Origin: Nocardia sp. BSTN01
GTDB lineage: Bacteria > Actinomycetota > Actinomycetes > Mycobacteriales > Mycobacteriaceae
Length of the DNA: 42,440 bases
Reading direction: 5' to 3'
NCBI RefSeq assembly: GCF_015354405.1
Contig: NZ_JADKYP010000055.1
Location: 1 to 42,440 of the forward strand
Below, in pieces: positions 8,715 to 17,465 of the stretch. Both the position numbers and the translations under genes were made by a program. Under the pieces are notes generated by a model that was not told the origin of the DNA, did not search any database, and saw only the letters and a program-made list of their open reading frames with translations. The first letter of the stretch is position 1. Every line of letters starts with the position of its first letter.

Positions 8715-10481
8715 GTGGGTGACGCCACCGACCGTGAAGAAAAGGCACTGCGTCAGTTGACCGATCGACTGGTCGGCCATTACGGCAGCAGCCATTCCCC
8801 GGAATTGGTACAGGAATTGGTCGGCCAGGTGCGCCGGCGCTTCGACGGCCACACGGTGCGCGATTTCGTACCGATTCTGGTGGAACGCATCGTGCGCCGC
8901 GAATTGCAGCACACCCCACCGCAGCCCCAGGCAGAGGACCACTCGCACGAGCTCGAATACGCTGCCGCACCGGTTGTTCCGGAACGGGTCTCGGCGCCCT
9001 CGATCGAGGCGGACACCTCCGGCGCGACCACCTCGGAGCCCGCGCCGCCTGCCGACCGCGCCGCATCCGCCGACAGCCGCGACGCGGGCGCCGACCAGTC
9101 GGATACCGACCGTACCGAAAGCGCTACACCGCAGCCCGATTCGGCTTCCGCTCCAGCCCCCGAGGCTCCGGTCGAGACCACGACGGACGAGGGCGAACAC
9201 CTCGAATCGCCGGCGGTCTCCGCGACATCCGCCGGCGCGATCGCATCCGGCCACTCCCCTGTCGAACCGACGACACCGGAGTCCGTTGCGGCGACAACGC
9301 CGGCGAATGACGCTCCGCCGGAACCGGATCGCGAGACCGCGCCGAGCCCGGCCGCCGCGACGACGCCCGCACCGAGCCTCGTGACCACGTTGCGACAACC
9401 TCGGATCCTGGCCGTCGCGGCCGCGGTGGTCGTCGTGGTCGTCGCGCTGGTGGTGGCCTTCGGCTTCCGCGGCGGCGACAGCGCCGCCCCCGCCCCGGCT
9501 CCCGCGCTGACCACCGCGCACGGCGTGGTCGGATCGGAGAAGATGGGGTTCTTCACCGACCCGCGCGTAGTGGATGCCCTGGCCCGCAAGGGAATTCGGC
9601 TGGAAGTCGATCCGGCCGGATCGCGGCAGATCGCCACGTCGGTGAAGCTGGACGGTGACGACTTCGCCTTCCCGTCGAGCAGCCTCGCGGCCGAACGGGT
9701 TCAGCGCGAACGCGGGATCACCGCGAAATACACGCCGTTCTCTTCGCCGATGGTGGTCGCCAGTTTCCGGCCGATCGTGGATCTGCTCGCCCGGGCGGGG
9801 ATCGTCCGGCAGGGGCAGGTGCCCGCGTTCGATATGCGGCGGTATCTCGATCTCACGCAGCAGGGCACGCAGTGGGATCAGCTGGAGGGCAACACCGCAT
9901 ATCCGGTGCGCAAGAACGTGTTGATCTCGACCACCGACCCGCGGACCTCCAATTCGGCGGCGATGTATCTGGCGGTGGCCGCCTACGTCGCCAACGACGA
10001 TGCGATCGTGCAGGGCCCGGCCGCCGAGAATTTCGTCCTCTCGAAGGTGTCGCGACTGTTCACCAAACAGGGATACACCGAGAACTCCAGCGCGGGACCT
10101 TTCGGCGAATATCTCGCCGCCGGAATGGGACCCACGCCCATGGTGTGGGGATACGAATCGCAGTTCGTGGAGGCCGCCGTCGCCGGCAAGCTGCCCGCCG
10201 ACGCGGTGATGCTGTACCCGTCCCCGACGGTGCTGTCCCGGCACACGCTGGTCCCGCTCACCGCCACCGGCGACCGGGTCGGACAGCTGCTGAGCACCGA
10301 TCCCGAATTGCAGCGACTGGCCGCCGAGCACGGCTTCCGCACCGCCGATCCGGCCCAGTTCATCGCGGTGACCGGCGAGCACCACATTCCGGTCGCCCCG
10401 GATGTGGTCGACGTGGTCGACCCGCCGACCTACGACACCCTGGAACACCTTCTGGACGGGGTCGCGCGCTCCTACAACTGA
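8715..10481 (+). CDS. Membrane-anchored extracellular solute-binding-like protein with cytoplasmic three-helix domain
   Basis: 588 residues from a GTG at 8715 with GAGGAG seven bases upstream. Residues 1-65 form a helical domain (LRQLTDRLVGHYGSS...VRRRF...VERIVRREL) like the small three-helix dimerisation domains of actinobacterial proteins. Residues 66-228 are a disordered Thr/Pro/Ala/Glu-rich linker. One membrane helix follows (about 231-251, ILAVAAAVVVVVVALVVAFGF). The rest, about 252-588, lies outside and resembles a type II periplasmic binding fold: GSEKMGFFTDPRVVDAL opening, a substrate-loop-like FAFPSSS, and TDPRTSNSAAMYLAV. No transporter lies beside it. It could be a receptor passing an extracellular binding state to the cytoplasmic helices. 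Name and function are inferred; reading frame and topology are well supported. Confidence 0.8.
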   Translation: MGDATDREEKALRQLTDRLVGHYGSSHSPELVQELVGQVRRRFDGHTVRDFVPILVERIVRRELQHTPPQPQAEDHSHELEYAAAPVVPERVSAPSIEADTSGATTSEPAPPADRAASADSRDAGADQSDTDRTESATPQPDSASAPAPEAPVETTTDEGEHLESPAVSATSAGAIASGHSPVEPTTPESVAATTPANDAPPEPDRETAPSPAAATTPAPSLVTTLRQPRILAVAAAVVVVVVALVVAFGFRGGDSAAPAPAPALTTAHGVVGSEKMGFFTDPRVVDALARKGIRLEVDPAGSRQIATSVKLDGDDFAFPSSSLAAERVQRERGITAKYTPFSSPMVVASFRPIVDLLARAGIVRQGQVPAFDMRRYLDLTQQGTQWDQLEGNTAYPVRKNVLISTTDPRTSNSAAMYLAVAAYVANDDAIVQGPAAENFVLSKVSRLFTKQGYTENSSAGPFGEYLAAGMGPTPMVWGYESQFVEAAVAGKLPADAVMLYPSPTVLSRHTLVPLTATGDRVGQLLSTDPELQRLAAEHGFRTADPAQFIAVTGEHHIPVAPDVVDVVDPPTYDTLEHLLDGVARSYN

Positions 10482-10549
10482 TCGAGCGCAGATCGCCGGA
10501 CAGGTCGCCGGTTGCCCGGCCCGTCGCCCCGCCGTGGTAGTAATGGCCC

Positions 10550-10945
10550 GTGGCTACCGACGGCGTGGATCCGGATCTGGTCGAACTGGCGACCAAGGTC
10601 TTCGAGCTGGCCCGCACGGGCGAGGCCGCGGCGCTCGCGGCGTATGTCGACGCGGGCGTCCCGGTGAATCTGACCAACGACAACGGCGACACCCTGCTGA
10701 TGCTGGCCGCCTACCACGGCCATCGGGCGGCCGTGACCGCGCTGCTCGAACGCGGCGCCGACCCCGATAGAGCCAACGACCGCGGCCAGACACCGGCCGC
10801 GGGAGCGGTCTTCAAGGGTGAGGACGACATTCTGAAGGCCCTGCTGGCCGCCGGGGCCGATCCGGATGCCGGCACCCCGTCGGCTCGGGAATCGGCGACC
10901 GTCTTCGGCAGAACCGAGCTGCTGGAACTGTTCGATCGCCGCTGA
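10550..10945 (+). CDS. Small ankyrin-repeat protein
   Basis: 131 residues starting at GTG 10550. About three ankyrin repeats are visible: a degenerate first one (ARTGEAAALAAYVDAGVPVNLTND), a canonical second (NGDTLLMLAAYHGHRAAVTALLERGADPD) and a third (RGQTPAAGAVFKGEDDILKALLAAGADPD). Such short stand-alone ankyrin proteins are cytoplasmic and mediate protein contacts; no partner is evident. It lies 68 bases after the solute-binding-like gene, so co-transcription is possible. It converges with efpA with only 19 bases between the stops. Confidence 0.9.
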   Translation: MATDGVDPDLVELATKVFELARTGEAAALAAYVDAGVPVNLTNDNGDTLLMLAAYHGHRAAVTALLERGADPDRANDRGQTPAAGAVFKGEDDILKALLAAGADPDAGTPSARESATVFGRTELLELFDRR

Positions 10946-10964
10946 GTCGATCGCCCGGAAGGCG

Positions 10965-12449
10965 CTACACCTGCTGCGCTTCCTCCTGCGCGTGCTGAGC
11001 CTGGGCGAGCTGCTGCGGGGTGTAGCGCAGGGTGAGCACCAGCAGCCCGATGATCACGGCGCCGATCGCGCAGATGAGCAGGACGAACGTGTAACCGCTG
11101 GACAGCGCCGCGACCTCGGTGGGTGTCAGATTCGACGTCCGGTCGGTCCGTCCGCCGAGCGAGAGCGTGCGCGAGGCCGCCAGCGGCGTCAGCAGGCCGA
11201 CCGCGAAGGGGGTGCCGAGGGTGAGGATCATCTGGCCGATCGCCGACAGCGGGCCCACCTCGTTCACCGGTACGCCCACCAGCAGGCACAGCGGCCCGAC
11301 CACGATCACGAAACCGATCGCCATACCGACCACCGCCAGCAGCACCAGCAGGGTCGGCAGATATTCGACGGAGCGGTCCAGGGTGGAGCCGAAGAACAGC
11401 GCCCCCGCCAGGACGGCCGCGGCACCCGCGAGCAGCCAGCGCGGCCGGATCATCAACGCGGCCTTGGACGCCACGCCGGTACCGATGCCGGCGCCGATCG
11501 TGAACGGGATCGAGGCCAGACCGGCGACGAGCGGACTGTAGCCGACGACGTTCTGCAGGAACTGTGCGACGAAGTAGGTCATCGCACCGAGGACGCCGGA
11601 GCCCAGCAGCAGCGCGATGAACGTGATCGAGCGGTCGCGATCGCGGAAGAGTGTGAGCGGCAGCAGCGGATTGACGGCGGACCGTTCCGCCAGCACGAAC
11701 GCCACCAGCAGCAGCAGACCGGCGATCAGCGCGCCGATGACGTACGGGCTGGTCCAGCCGAGATCGGGGCCTTCGGTCGCGCCGAACACCACCCCGACGC
11801 AGCCGAGGGTGCCGAGGAAGGCACCGCGCACGTCCAGCGGCAGCCGGTGGTGGGCCGAATCGTGCAGCTGGAAGGCCGCGCCGAGGATGATCAGGAGCCC
11901 GATCGGGACGTTGATCAGGAAGATCAGCCGCCAGTTCCATTCGGCCAGAGCGCCACCGACGACGAGACCGCCGACCGAGCCCACGCCCATCATCGATCCG
12001 AAGATGGCGATCGCCTGGTTGCGCGGCGGTCCGGGTGCGAAGGTGCTGACCACCAGCGCCATCGCCACGGGTGCGGCGATGGCGGCGCCGGTGCCCTGCA
12101 GGGCCCGCGCGCCGATCAACATGGCCTCGTTCTGCGCCAGCCCGCACAGCAGTGAGGCGAGGGTGAAGAACGAAACACCCAGCAGCAGCATCTTCTTGCG
12201 CCCGAACGAATCGCCGAGGCGGCCACCCAGCAGCATCAGCCCGCCGTAGGTGAGACCGTAGGCGGTCACCGTCCACGCACTGCCCGAACTGGTGAGGCCC
12301 AGATGACGTTGCAGGGCGGGCAGCGCCAGGATCACGACCGTGCCGTCCAGCACGACCATCAACTGCAGGCCGGACAGGACCAGGATCGGCAACCCGAAGG
12401 CCCGCTTCGTCACCGGATATTGCATCGTCGCAGCGGGGTTATCGAGCAC
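10965..12449 (-). CDS. efpA: MFS drug exporter of the EfpA / DHA2 (14-helix) type
   Basis: 494 residues, about 14 membrane helices. MFS hallmarks: LDGTVVILALP in helix 1 (motif D1), GGRLGDSFGRKK in loop 2-3 (motif A) and the helix-5 GSVGGLVVGGALAEWNWRLIFLINVPIG (motif C region). The carboxy tail YTPQQLAQAQHAQEEA closely matches mycobacterial EfpA as I remember it, and the neighbours proS and cysG match Rv2845c-Rv2847c. EfpA exports drugs and possibly lipids by proton antiport. The GTG at 12449 lies inside a perfect 15-base palindrome; a second start, ATG eight codons later, is possible. The protein lacks the longer amino-terminal extension of the M. tuberculosis protein. Confidence 0.9.
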   Translation of the reverse strand: MLDNPAATMQYPVTKRAFGLPILVLSGLQLMVVLDGTVVILALPALQRHLGLTSSGSAWTVTAYGLTYGGLMLLGGRLGDSFGRKKMLLLGVSFFTLASLLCGLAQNEAMLIGARALQGTGAAIAAPVAMALVVSTFAPGPPRNQAIAIFGSMMGVGSVGGLVVGGALAEWNWRLIFLINVPIGLLIILGAAFQLHDSAHHRLPLDVRGAFLGTLGCVGVVFGATEGPDLGWTSPYVIGALIAGLLLLVAFVLAERSAVNPLLPLTLFRDRDRSITFIALLLGSGVLGAMTYFVAQFLQNVVGYSPLVAGLASIPFTIGAGIGTGVASKAALMIRPRWLLAGAAAVLAGALFFGSTLDRSVEYLPTLLVLLAVVGMAIGFVIVVGPLCLLVGVPVNEVGPLSAIGQMILTLGTPFAVGLLTPLAASRTLSLGGRTDRTSNLTPTEVAALSSGYTFVLLICAIGAVIIGLLVLTLRYTPQQLAQAQHAQEEAQQV

Positions 12450-12462
12450 AGTGACTCACTGT
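12448..12462. promoter_or_regulatory. 15-base palindrome over the efpA start (candidate operator)
   Basis: ACAGTGA-c-TCACTGT is a perfect inverted repeat overlapping the first two bases of the efpA GTG. On the minus strand TACAGT (12463-12458) fits a TAnnnT -10 element eight bases before the GTG, which would make efpA leaderless, with the palindrome over promoter and start. This is a classic arrangement for a TetR/MarR/GntR-type repressor; which protein binds is unknown. Confidence 0.45.
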
Positions 12463-12557
12463 AACGGATATCGGCACCGGCCAGCCCCCTGCGTACTCGC
12501 GCTGTCCACACATCGCTCGACCGGGCTGTGCCCTGGTCCCGGACACGCACCGCGGAC

Positions 12558-13817
12558 CTAACCGGCCCGCTCGTCGGCATCCGGCGCGCCCGCGGTGAAA
12601 CCGGCGGTCGGGCCGATGACGATGATCGCCGGGGGCCGGATGCCCTCGGCGCGCACACGTTCGGCGACCGTGGACAACTCCGCGCGCACGATCCGCTGGG
12701 TGCGCAGGCTGCCTTCCTGGACGACGGTGACGGGCGTGTCGGCGGCGCGGCCACCGTCGACGAGCGCGGCGGCGAACTTCTCGATGCGTTCCACCCCCAT
12801 CAGCAGCACGAGGGTGCCGCGCAGCCGGGCCAGCGCGGGCCAGTCCACCAGCGAATCCGGGTGATCGGGCGGGATGTGTCCGCTCACCACGACGAATTCG
12901 TGGGTGACGCCGCGGTGGGTCACCGGAATGCCGGCGAGGGCTGGCACCGAGATCGCGGAGGTGACGCCCGGAACCACGGTCACCGGTACCCCGGCGTCCA
13001 CGCACGCCTCGAGTTCCTCGTAGCCGCGGCCGAAGACGTACGGATCGCCGCCCTTGAGCCGGACCACGAATTTGCCGGCCTTGGCACCCTCGACGAGGGC
13101 GGTGTTGATCGCCTCCTGCGCCATCGCGCGGCCGTACGGGATCTTCGCCGCGTCGACGACCTCCACGTGCGGTCCGAGTTCGGCGAGCAGTTCCGGCGGC
13201 GCCAGCCGGTCGGCGACGACCAGATCGGCGCGGGCGAGCAGGCGGCGGCCCCGCACGGTGATCAGATCGGGGTCGCCCGGCCCGCCGCCGACCAGGGCGA
13301 CACCGGGCGCCACGGGTTCGGCGTCGTCGATGACCACACCGGATTGCAGCGCCTCCAGCAGCGCGTTGCGCACCGCGGCCGATCGGCGGTGCCGCCCACT
13401 GGCCAGCACCGCGAGGGTCAGCCCGTCGTAGCGGGCGCTGGCGGGAGTGACGGCGGTGCCGAGGCGGGCATTGTCGGCGCGCACGCAGAAGATGCGGCGG
13501 CGGGTCGCCTCCTCGACCACGGCGGCATTGGTCTCGGGCTCGTCGGTGCAGGCGATCGCGTACCAGGCGCCGTCGAGATCACCGTCGGCATAGGCCCGCT
13601 GGGAGATGCGCAATTGGCCGGAGGTGGCCATACCCTCCACCGCGGGGGTGACCGTCCGGCTGATCACCTCGATATCGGCCCCGCTCGCGATGAGCAGTCC
13701 GAGTCGGCGCTGGGCTACCGAGCCGCCACCCACGACGACGACGCGGCGGCCGGCCAGATCGAGCCCGACGACATAGTTCGGGTCACCGGATTGCTGGTCG
13801 TCTGTCGTATTCGGCAC
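12558..13817 (-). CDS. cysG: CysG/CobA: precorrin-2 dehydrogenase fused to uroporphyrinogen-III C-methyltransferase
   Basis: 419 residues. The amino-terminal half is the NAD-binding precorrin-2 dehydrogenase module (VVVVGGGSVAQRRLGLL, residues about 25-41). The carboxy half from about residue 165 is the SAM-dependent methyltransferase (VALVGGGPGDPDLIT, then VVRLKGGDPYVFGRG). It converts uroporphyrinogen III to precorrin-2 and then sirohydrochlorin, the entry to siroheme and cobalamin. Start GTG at 13817 lacks a Shine-Dalgarno; a TAGGCT lies ten bases upstream, so a leaderless transcript is possible. In M. tuberculosis cysG directly precedes cobB; here about 7 kb of other genes separate them. 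Whether the ferrochelatase function of E. coli CysG is retained cannot be told. Confidence 0.95.
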   Translation of the reverse strand: MPNTTDDQQSGDPNYVVGLDLAGRRVVVVGGGSVAQRRLGLLIASGADIEVISRTVTPAVEGMATSGQLRISQRAYADGDLDGAWYAIACTDEPETNAAVVEEATRRRIFCVRADNARLGTAVTPASARYDGLTLAVLASGRHRRSAAVRNALLEALQSGVVIDDAEPVAPGVALVGGGPGDPDLITVRGRRLLARADLVVADRLAPPELLAELGPHVEVVDAAKIPYGRAMAQEAINTALVEGAKAGKFVVRLKGGDPYVFGRGYEELEACVDAGVPVTVVPGVTSAISVPALAGIPVTHRGVTHEFVVVSGHIPPDHPDSLVDWPALARLRGTLVLLMGVERIEKFAAALVDGGRAADTPVTVVQEGSLRTQRIVRAELSTVAERVRAEGIRPPAIIVIGPTAGFTAGAPDADERAG

Positions 13818-13887
13818 AAGGTTTCAGCCTACGGCGTGGCCGGGCGAACTCCGCAATCACCCGTCACGACGCCGTAAGCAGGGATTA

Positions 13888-14493
13888 TCAGGGCGTCCAG
13901 GTGATCCGGCCGCCCTGGAAATCCTGGGCCTTGCCGCCGTTGTAGTCGTATTCGTCGCTGGTCGGCAGGCCGTAGCGGCCGCCGTCGGCGTTGCTGCCTT
14001 CCCACATGCCGAGAATCGATCCCCACACCGGGTGTGCGCCGGTATTCGCCGACCACATGATGACGCCGCCGGGGAAGCGGGTGAAGCGGCCCTTGCCGTC
14101 CTTGCCGGCCTTGGCCTCGTCGGTGAGCGGGAAGCCCAGCGGGCTGTTCTCCCAGCCCATCGAACCCCACTTGTCACGGATCAGGCCGCAGATCGCATGG
14201 GCGTCGGTGCCGACGGACCAGTAGACCGAGCAGCCGCGGTCGAAGACCTGGAATTTGCCGCCGTTCGCGTCGGATTCCGGTCCGGTCGGGTTGCCGAGGA
14301 CCGCGGTGCCGCCGGCGCGGTCGTATTCCTTCTCGATGGCCCCGCCCACGTCGAACGCGCCGACCGGACGGGCGGCGGCGAGACCGGCGCCCGTGCCGGT
14401 GAGCGCCGCCAGTGCGGCGGCAGCCGCGGCTGCCGTTCGCAGCCCGGCCCGGCGCGTGCTGCGTCTACTCTGTCTGCGACCTGACCAAGCCAA
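13888..14493 (-). CDS. Secreted LGFP-repeat protein
   Basis: 201 residues from a TTG at 14493, selected because AGAGGGAG lies six bases upstream. The first 45 residues are a signal peptide (basic SGRRQSRRSTRRAG, then an Ala-rich core, cleavage near AAARPVGA). Three LGFP-type repeats follow: GGTAVLGNPTGPE, SPLGFPLTDEAK and GGRYGLPTSDEYDYNGG, each with an aromatic FQVFDRG / FTRFPGG / AQDFQGG strand. LGFP repeats are found in cell-wall-attached proteins of mycolic-acid bacteria and are thought to bind the wall or mycolates. Two Cys (RGCSVYW and HAICGL) may form a disulfide. No catalytic domain is attached, so it is probably structural. Confidence 0.92.
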   Translation of the reverse strand: MAWSGRRQSRRSTRRAGLRTAAAAAAALAALTGTGAGLAAARPVGAFDVGGAIEKEYDRAGGTAVLGNPTGPESDANGGKFQVFDRGCSVYWSVGTDAHAICGLIRDKWGSMGWENSPLGFPLTDEAKAGKDGKGRFTRFPGGVIMWSANTGAHPVWGSILGMWEGSNADGGRYGLPTSDEYDYNGGKAQDFQGGRITWTP

Positions 14494-14648
14494 GTGAAAC
14501 TCCCTCTACCTGCGAAGTTGATGCGACGGAAGCTGTCGCTCCCGCAATCCTGCAGGGGTTACACCGGCTCTGCAACGCTCGCCGTATCACAGTCGAGACT
14601 CATCTCACAGAATTACACGAAGTGAATTCGGTCGCATCGGACGTCGTC

Positions 14649-15056
14649 TCAGAGGCGGCCGTTGACCCGTTGCGGGGTCACCCGCACGGTCACTCGCTCG
14701 GCGTCGTCGACGGAGGCGGGATTGAATTCCACGTACGGCAGGCCGGTGTATTTCGCCGACAGCCGGTCGGGCAGCGTCTTGTCGGGGTCGGGCGTGACGG
14801 TGGCGGTGCCGCGAATCTCCGCGTAGACGTACGGATTGTCCGGCGGGTTGATCATGATGGTCACCCGCGGGTCGCGCACCACATTCTTGTACTGCTGGCG
14901 CGAGACGGTGGTGGAGTACACCAGGTCCTCGCCCTCGCGCAGAAGCCAGATGACGGTCAGATGCGGCTGCCCGTCGCGGCCGATCGTCGCCAGCGTGGCG
15001 AAAACCTTTGTGTCGTCGAGGATCTTCTTCAGGTCGTCGGAGAGTTCAGCACCCAT
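14649..15056 (-). CDS. PPOX-class (pyridoxamine oxidase-like) F420/FMN-dependent oxidoreductase
   Basis: 135 residues from the ATG at 15056; an in-frame ATG at 15089 would add 11 residues that look non-homologous, and neither has a strong ribosome site. The split-barrel family pattern is visible: FATLATIGRDGQPHLTVIWL, then a cofactor-loop segment RQQYKNVVRDPRVTIMI, and VYAEIRGTATV. Actinobacterial members of this size bind F420 or FMN and reduce small unsaturated substrates; the substrate here is unknown. It is divergent from the secreted hydrolase at 15146. Confidence 0.88.
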   Translation of the reverse strand: MGAELSDDLKKILDDTKVFATLATIGRDGQPHLTVIWLLREGEDLVYSTTVSRQQYKNVVRDPRVTIMINPPDNPYVYAEIRGTATVTPDPDKTLPDRLSAKYTGLPYVEFNPASVDDAERVTVRVTPQRVNGRL

Positions 15057-15145
15057 GCCACGGCACAACCGGGTGCCGCGCACGGTCATTCCCGCCGGCC
15101 GTCTTTTTCGTCCCGGTGCGTTCGGCGCGGTTCTATGCTGCGAAC

Positions 15146-16114
15146 ATGCGACGAGCGGCGCTGCAGGTTCTGACCGTGCTGGTGACGGTCGCGGTCGCCG
15201 CCGCGGTGGCCGCCGCCGCGTATGCGGCCGACCCCTATCGCGCGAGCGGCCCGACCGAGGCCCGCTACTCGGAGCCGGGGCCGTGGCAGGTCACCGAGCA
15301 CTATGGATTCGGCTGCTGCGACAGCACCGGCGCCGCCTACGACATCTGGTATCCGACCGATGTGGCCGCGCGCGGCCCTCGCCATCCGATCATCACCTGG
15401 GGTGACGGCACGGCCGCGCGACCTCGGCAGTACGCCTATCTGCTGCGGCATCTGGCGTCCTGGGGTTTCGTGGTGATCGCGACCGAGAATCGCAGTACCG
15501 GCTCCGGCGTCGACATCGCCGGGGCGGCACGGTATCTCATCGAGCGGTCCGCCGATCCGGCGAGTGTCTTCCACGATCGGCTCGACACCTCGGCGATCGG
15601 CGCCGTCGGACATTCCCAGGGCGCCACCGGGGCGCTCAACGCGATGATCGAGTCCGGGGGGCTGATTCGCACCGCCGTGCCGATCGAGTTGCCCGCCCAG
15701 TCGTTCTGCTCGAACCGGTTGAGCTGCACCGACACTCGCCGCCTGGCGGGCGGTTCGGTGTTCTTCGTCAACGGCTCCGACGACGCGCTGATCTCCCCCT
15801 CGCAGAAGCTGTGGGCGCTGCCGGGCCTGCAGTCCAACGAGGATTACTACGAGGCCACGCCGGCTTCGGTGACGAAGGCGTGGGGCACGCTGGTCGGCCC
15901 CAACCACAACGACGTCCAAGGTCAGCCCGATTGCGCCCGGGCCTCGTCGCCGTGCACCGAGGGCGTGTACGGCTACCTCGGCTATCCGACCGCGTGGCTG
16001 ACGGCCCGGCTGTGGGGATGTGCCGGGGCGGCGGCCGCCTTCGCCCCCGGCACCGGGGAGTTCTATGCCCCGAATCCACACTGGGGCAACCAGATCGGCG
16101 CGACGGCCGGCTGA
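15146..16114 (+). CDS. Secreted alpha/beta hydrolase (lipase/PET-hydrolase-like)
   Basis: 322 residues with a Sec signal peptide (MRRAALQVLTVLVTVAVAAAVAAAAYA, cleavage near residue 27). The fold is alpha/beta hydrolase: nucleophile elbow GHSQGATG near residue 155, acid in VNGSDDALISPSQ, and histidine in GPNHNDVQ, the usual Ser-Asp-His order. The early WGDGTAARPRQYAYLLRHLASWGFVVIATE strand-helix-strand matches secreted lipase/chlorophyllase-like esterases. Several Cys pairs (GCC near the start, CSNRLSC, CARASSPC) suggest disulfides. There is no clear ribosome site; TATGCT lies five bases before the ATG, so a leaderless transcript is possible. The stop is one base from the convergent stop of the next gene. 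Confidence 0.9.
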   Translation: MRRAALQVLTVLVTVAVAAAVAAAAYAADPYRASGPTEARYSEPGPWQVTEHYGFGCCDSTGAAYDIWYPTDVAARGPRHPIITWGDGTAARPRQYAYLLRHLASWGFVVIATENRSTGSGVDIAGAARYLIERSADPASVFHDRLDTSAIGAVGHSQGATGALNAMIESGGLIRTAVPIELPAQSFCSNRLSCTDTRRLAGGSVFFVNGSDDALISPSQKLWALPGLQSNEDYYEATPASVTKAWGTLVGPNHNDVQGQPDCARASSPCTEGVYGYLGYPTAWLTARLWGCAGAAAAFAPGTGEFYAPNPHWGNQIGATAG

Positions 16115-16115
16115 C

Positions 16116-17465
16116 TCACCCCTCGGGCGCGTCCTGGATCCAGTGGAAACCGCGGCTGCGTTGCGGGAAGGCGTCCGGGTCCTGGCGCCGGAAGGTCACC
16201 GTGACCGGATGCCCGTCCAGGTCGCCGGTGAACCGCAGCCGGTCCGGTCCCTGCTGTTCGTAGGCGAAGCCGCCGGCGGTCACGGATCGCTGGTCGGCAC
16301 CGGGCACGGCGTGCAGGTCCAGACGATGGGCGCCGGTGTCGACCTTCACCTGTACCGGCACGAACGTCCCGTCCATCCGCTGATACTGCATGACCCCGTC
16401 GAAGTCGAACACCGCGCGCTGCCACCGGTCCCGGTCCGTGAGCAACGGCGCCACCGGCTGCCCGTCGCGAGCGAATTCCTCGACCTGCCAGATCCCGTAC
16501 AGCGGCGGTTTCGTCCGGCCCGGGCCCTCGTCCCACAACTGCAGGCTCACGTGGGTCAGAGCCACCGCCACCCAGATCCCGATTCCGATCTGCACCAGCG
16601 CCGCGAACCAGCGGGCCCGGCGGGTGCGGAACGGGTACGGCGCCGTCGAACGTCCGACCGGGCGATCGAGCACCAGCACGTCCAGCAGCCGCCTCGCCTG
16701 CGGGGCGAGCAGCACTATCGACATCAGCATCAGATGTCCGGACAGGATCTTGACCGGCACGTCGAAGGTCATGTTCAGCACGAAGACCTGCGCCATACTC
16801 ACCAGCGTCAGCATCGCGCCCACCGTCGCCGTGCGCGGAACGAACATCAGGATCCCGGCCAGCAGTTCCGCGGCGCCGAGCAGGATTTCGTAGGCCGGGC
16901 TCATCCCGACCTGATTCCACAGCACCCCCATCGGCGTCAGATTGCCGTACGGCTCCAGCAGCGTCGACAGCATCGGTTCGGGCATCTGGGTGGGGACGAC
17001 CTTGGCGAAACCGTAGTTGAGCATCTGACCGGCCACACACAGCCGGAGCAACAGCAGAAACCACCCGGCCGTCCGCCGGTAATCGGCGCGCCGGCGGTCC
17101 AGCAGCGTCCAGATCAGCGTGCCGGCGACGGCGACGACCAGGATGCAGAACACCAGCACCCATAGAATCGTCTGATCGCCGCTGCCGTTGGGACTCAGCA
17201 CCGGATGCACGCCGAAGACCGTGCGCCCGACCCACTCCAGCACCGGGCGCAGCAATCGCGGTTGCCACAGCACCGCGTCGGCGTCGAGCCAGCGGCCGAA
17301 CCAGCCGGTGAAGGCGAACACGATCTGCGGATAGATCAGACAGAACAACCCGAAATACAGGAACGTGAACCGGAAGGCCACGCGGGTCGGGAGCTTCCAG
17401 CCCACCGCCGTCTCGGATTCGGGTTCCAGCCGCGGCGTTTCGGCCTGCGCCACCATGACACTCAC
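16116..17465 (-). CDS. DoxX-like multi-pass membrane protein with carboxy-terminal soluble domain
   Basis: 449 residues. GTG at 17465 is chosen because GAGAGGAG lies six bases upstream. About seven or eight hydrophobic helices run through residues 25-300 (FTFLYFGLFCLIYP, ILWVLVFCILVVAVAGTLIW, FLLLLRLCVAGQMLNYGFAKV, ILLGAAELLAGILMF). The segment around LNYGFAKV and LLGAAELLAGILM resembles DoxX/DoxD membrane oxidoreductase-like proteins. The last 130 residues are a soluble beta-rich domain (GIWQVEEFARDGQPVAPLL... FDFDGVMQYQRM). Function is not established. It is convergent with the hydrolase and divergent from the kinase-like gene. Confidence 0.8.
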   Translation of the reverse strand: MSVMVAQAETPRLEPESETAVGWKLPTRVAFRFTFLYFGLFCLIYPQIVFAFTGWFGRWLDADAVLWQPRLLRPVLEWVGRTVFGVHPVLSPNGSGDQTILWVLVFCILVVAVAGTLIWTLLDRRRADYRRTAGWFLLLLRLCVAGQMLNYGFAKVVPTQMPEPMLSTLLEPYGNLTPMGVLWNQVGMSPAYEILLGAAELLAGILMFVPRTATVGAMLTLVSMAQVFVLNMTFDVPVKILSGHLMLMSIVLLAPQARRLLDVLVLDRPVGRSTAPYPFRTRRARWFAALVQIGIGIWVAVALTHVSLQLWDEGPGRTKPPLYGIWQVEEFARDGQPVAPLLTDRDRWQRAVFDFDGVMQYQRMDGTFVPVQVKVDTGAHRLDLHAVPGADQRSVTAGGFAYEQQGPDRLRFTGDLDGHPVTVTFRRQDPDAFPQRSRGFHWIQDAPEG

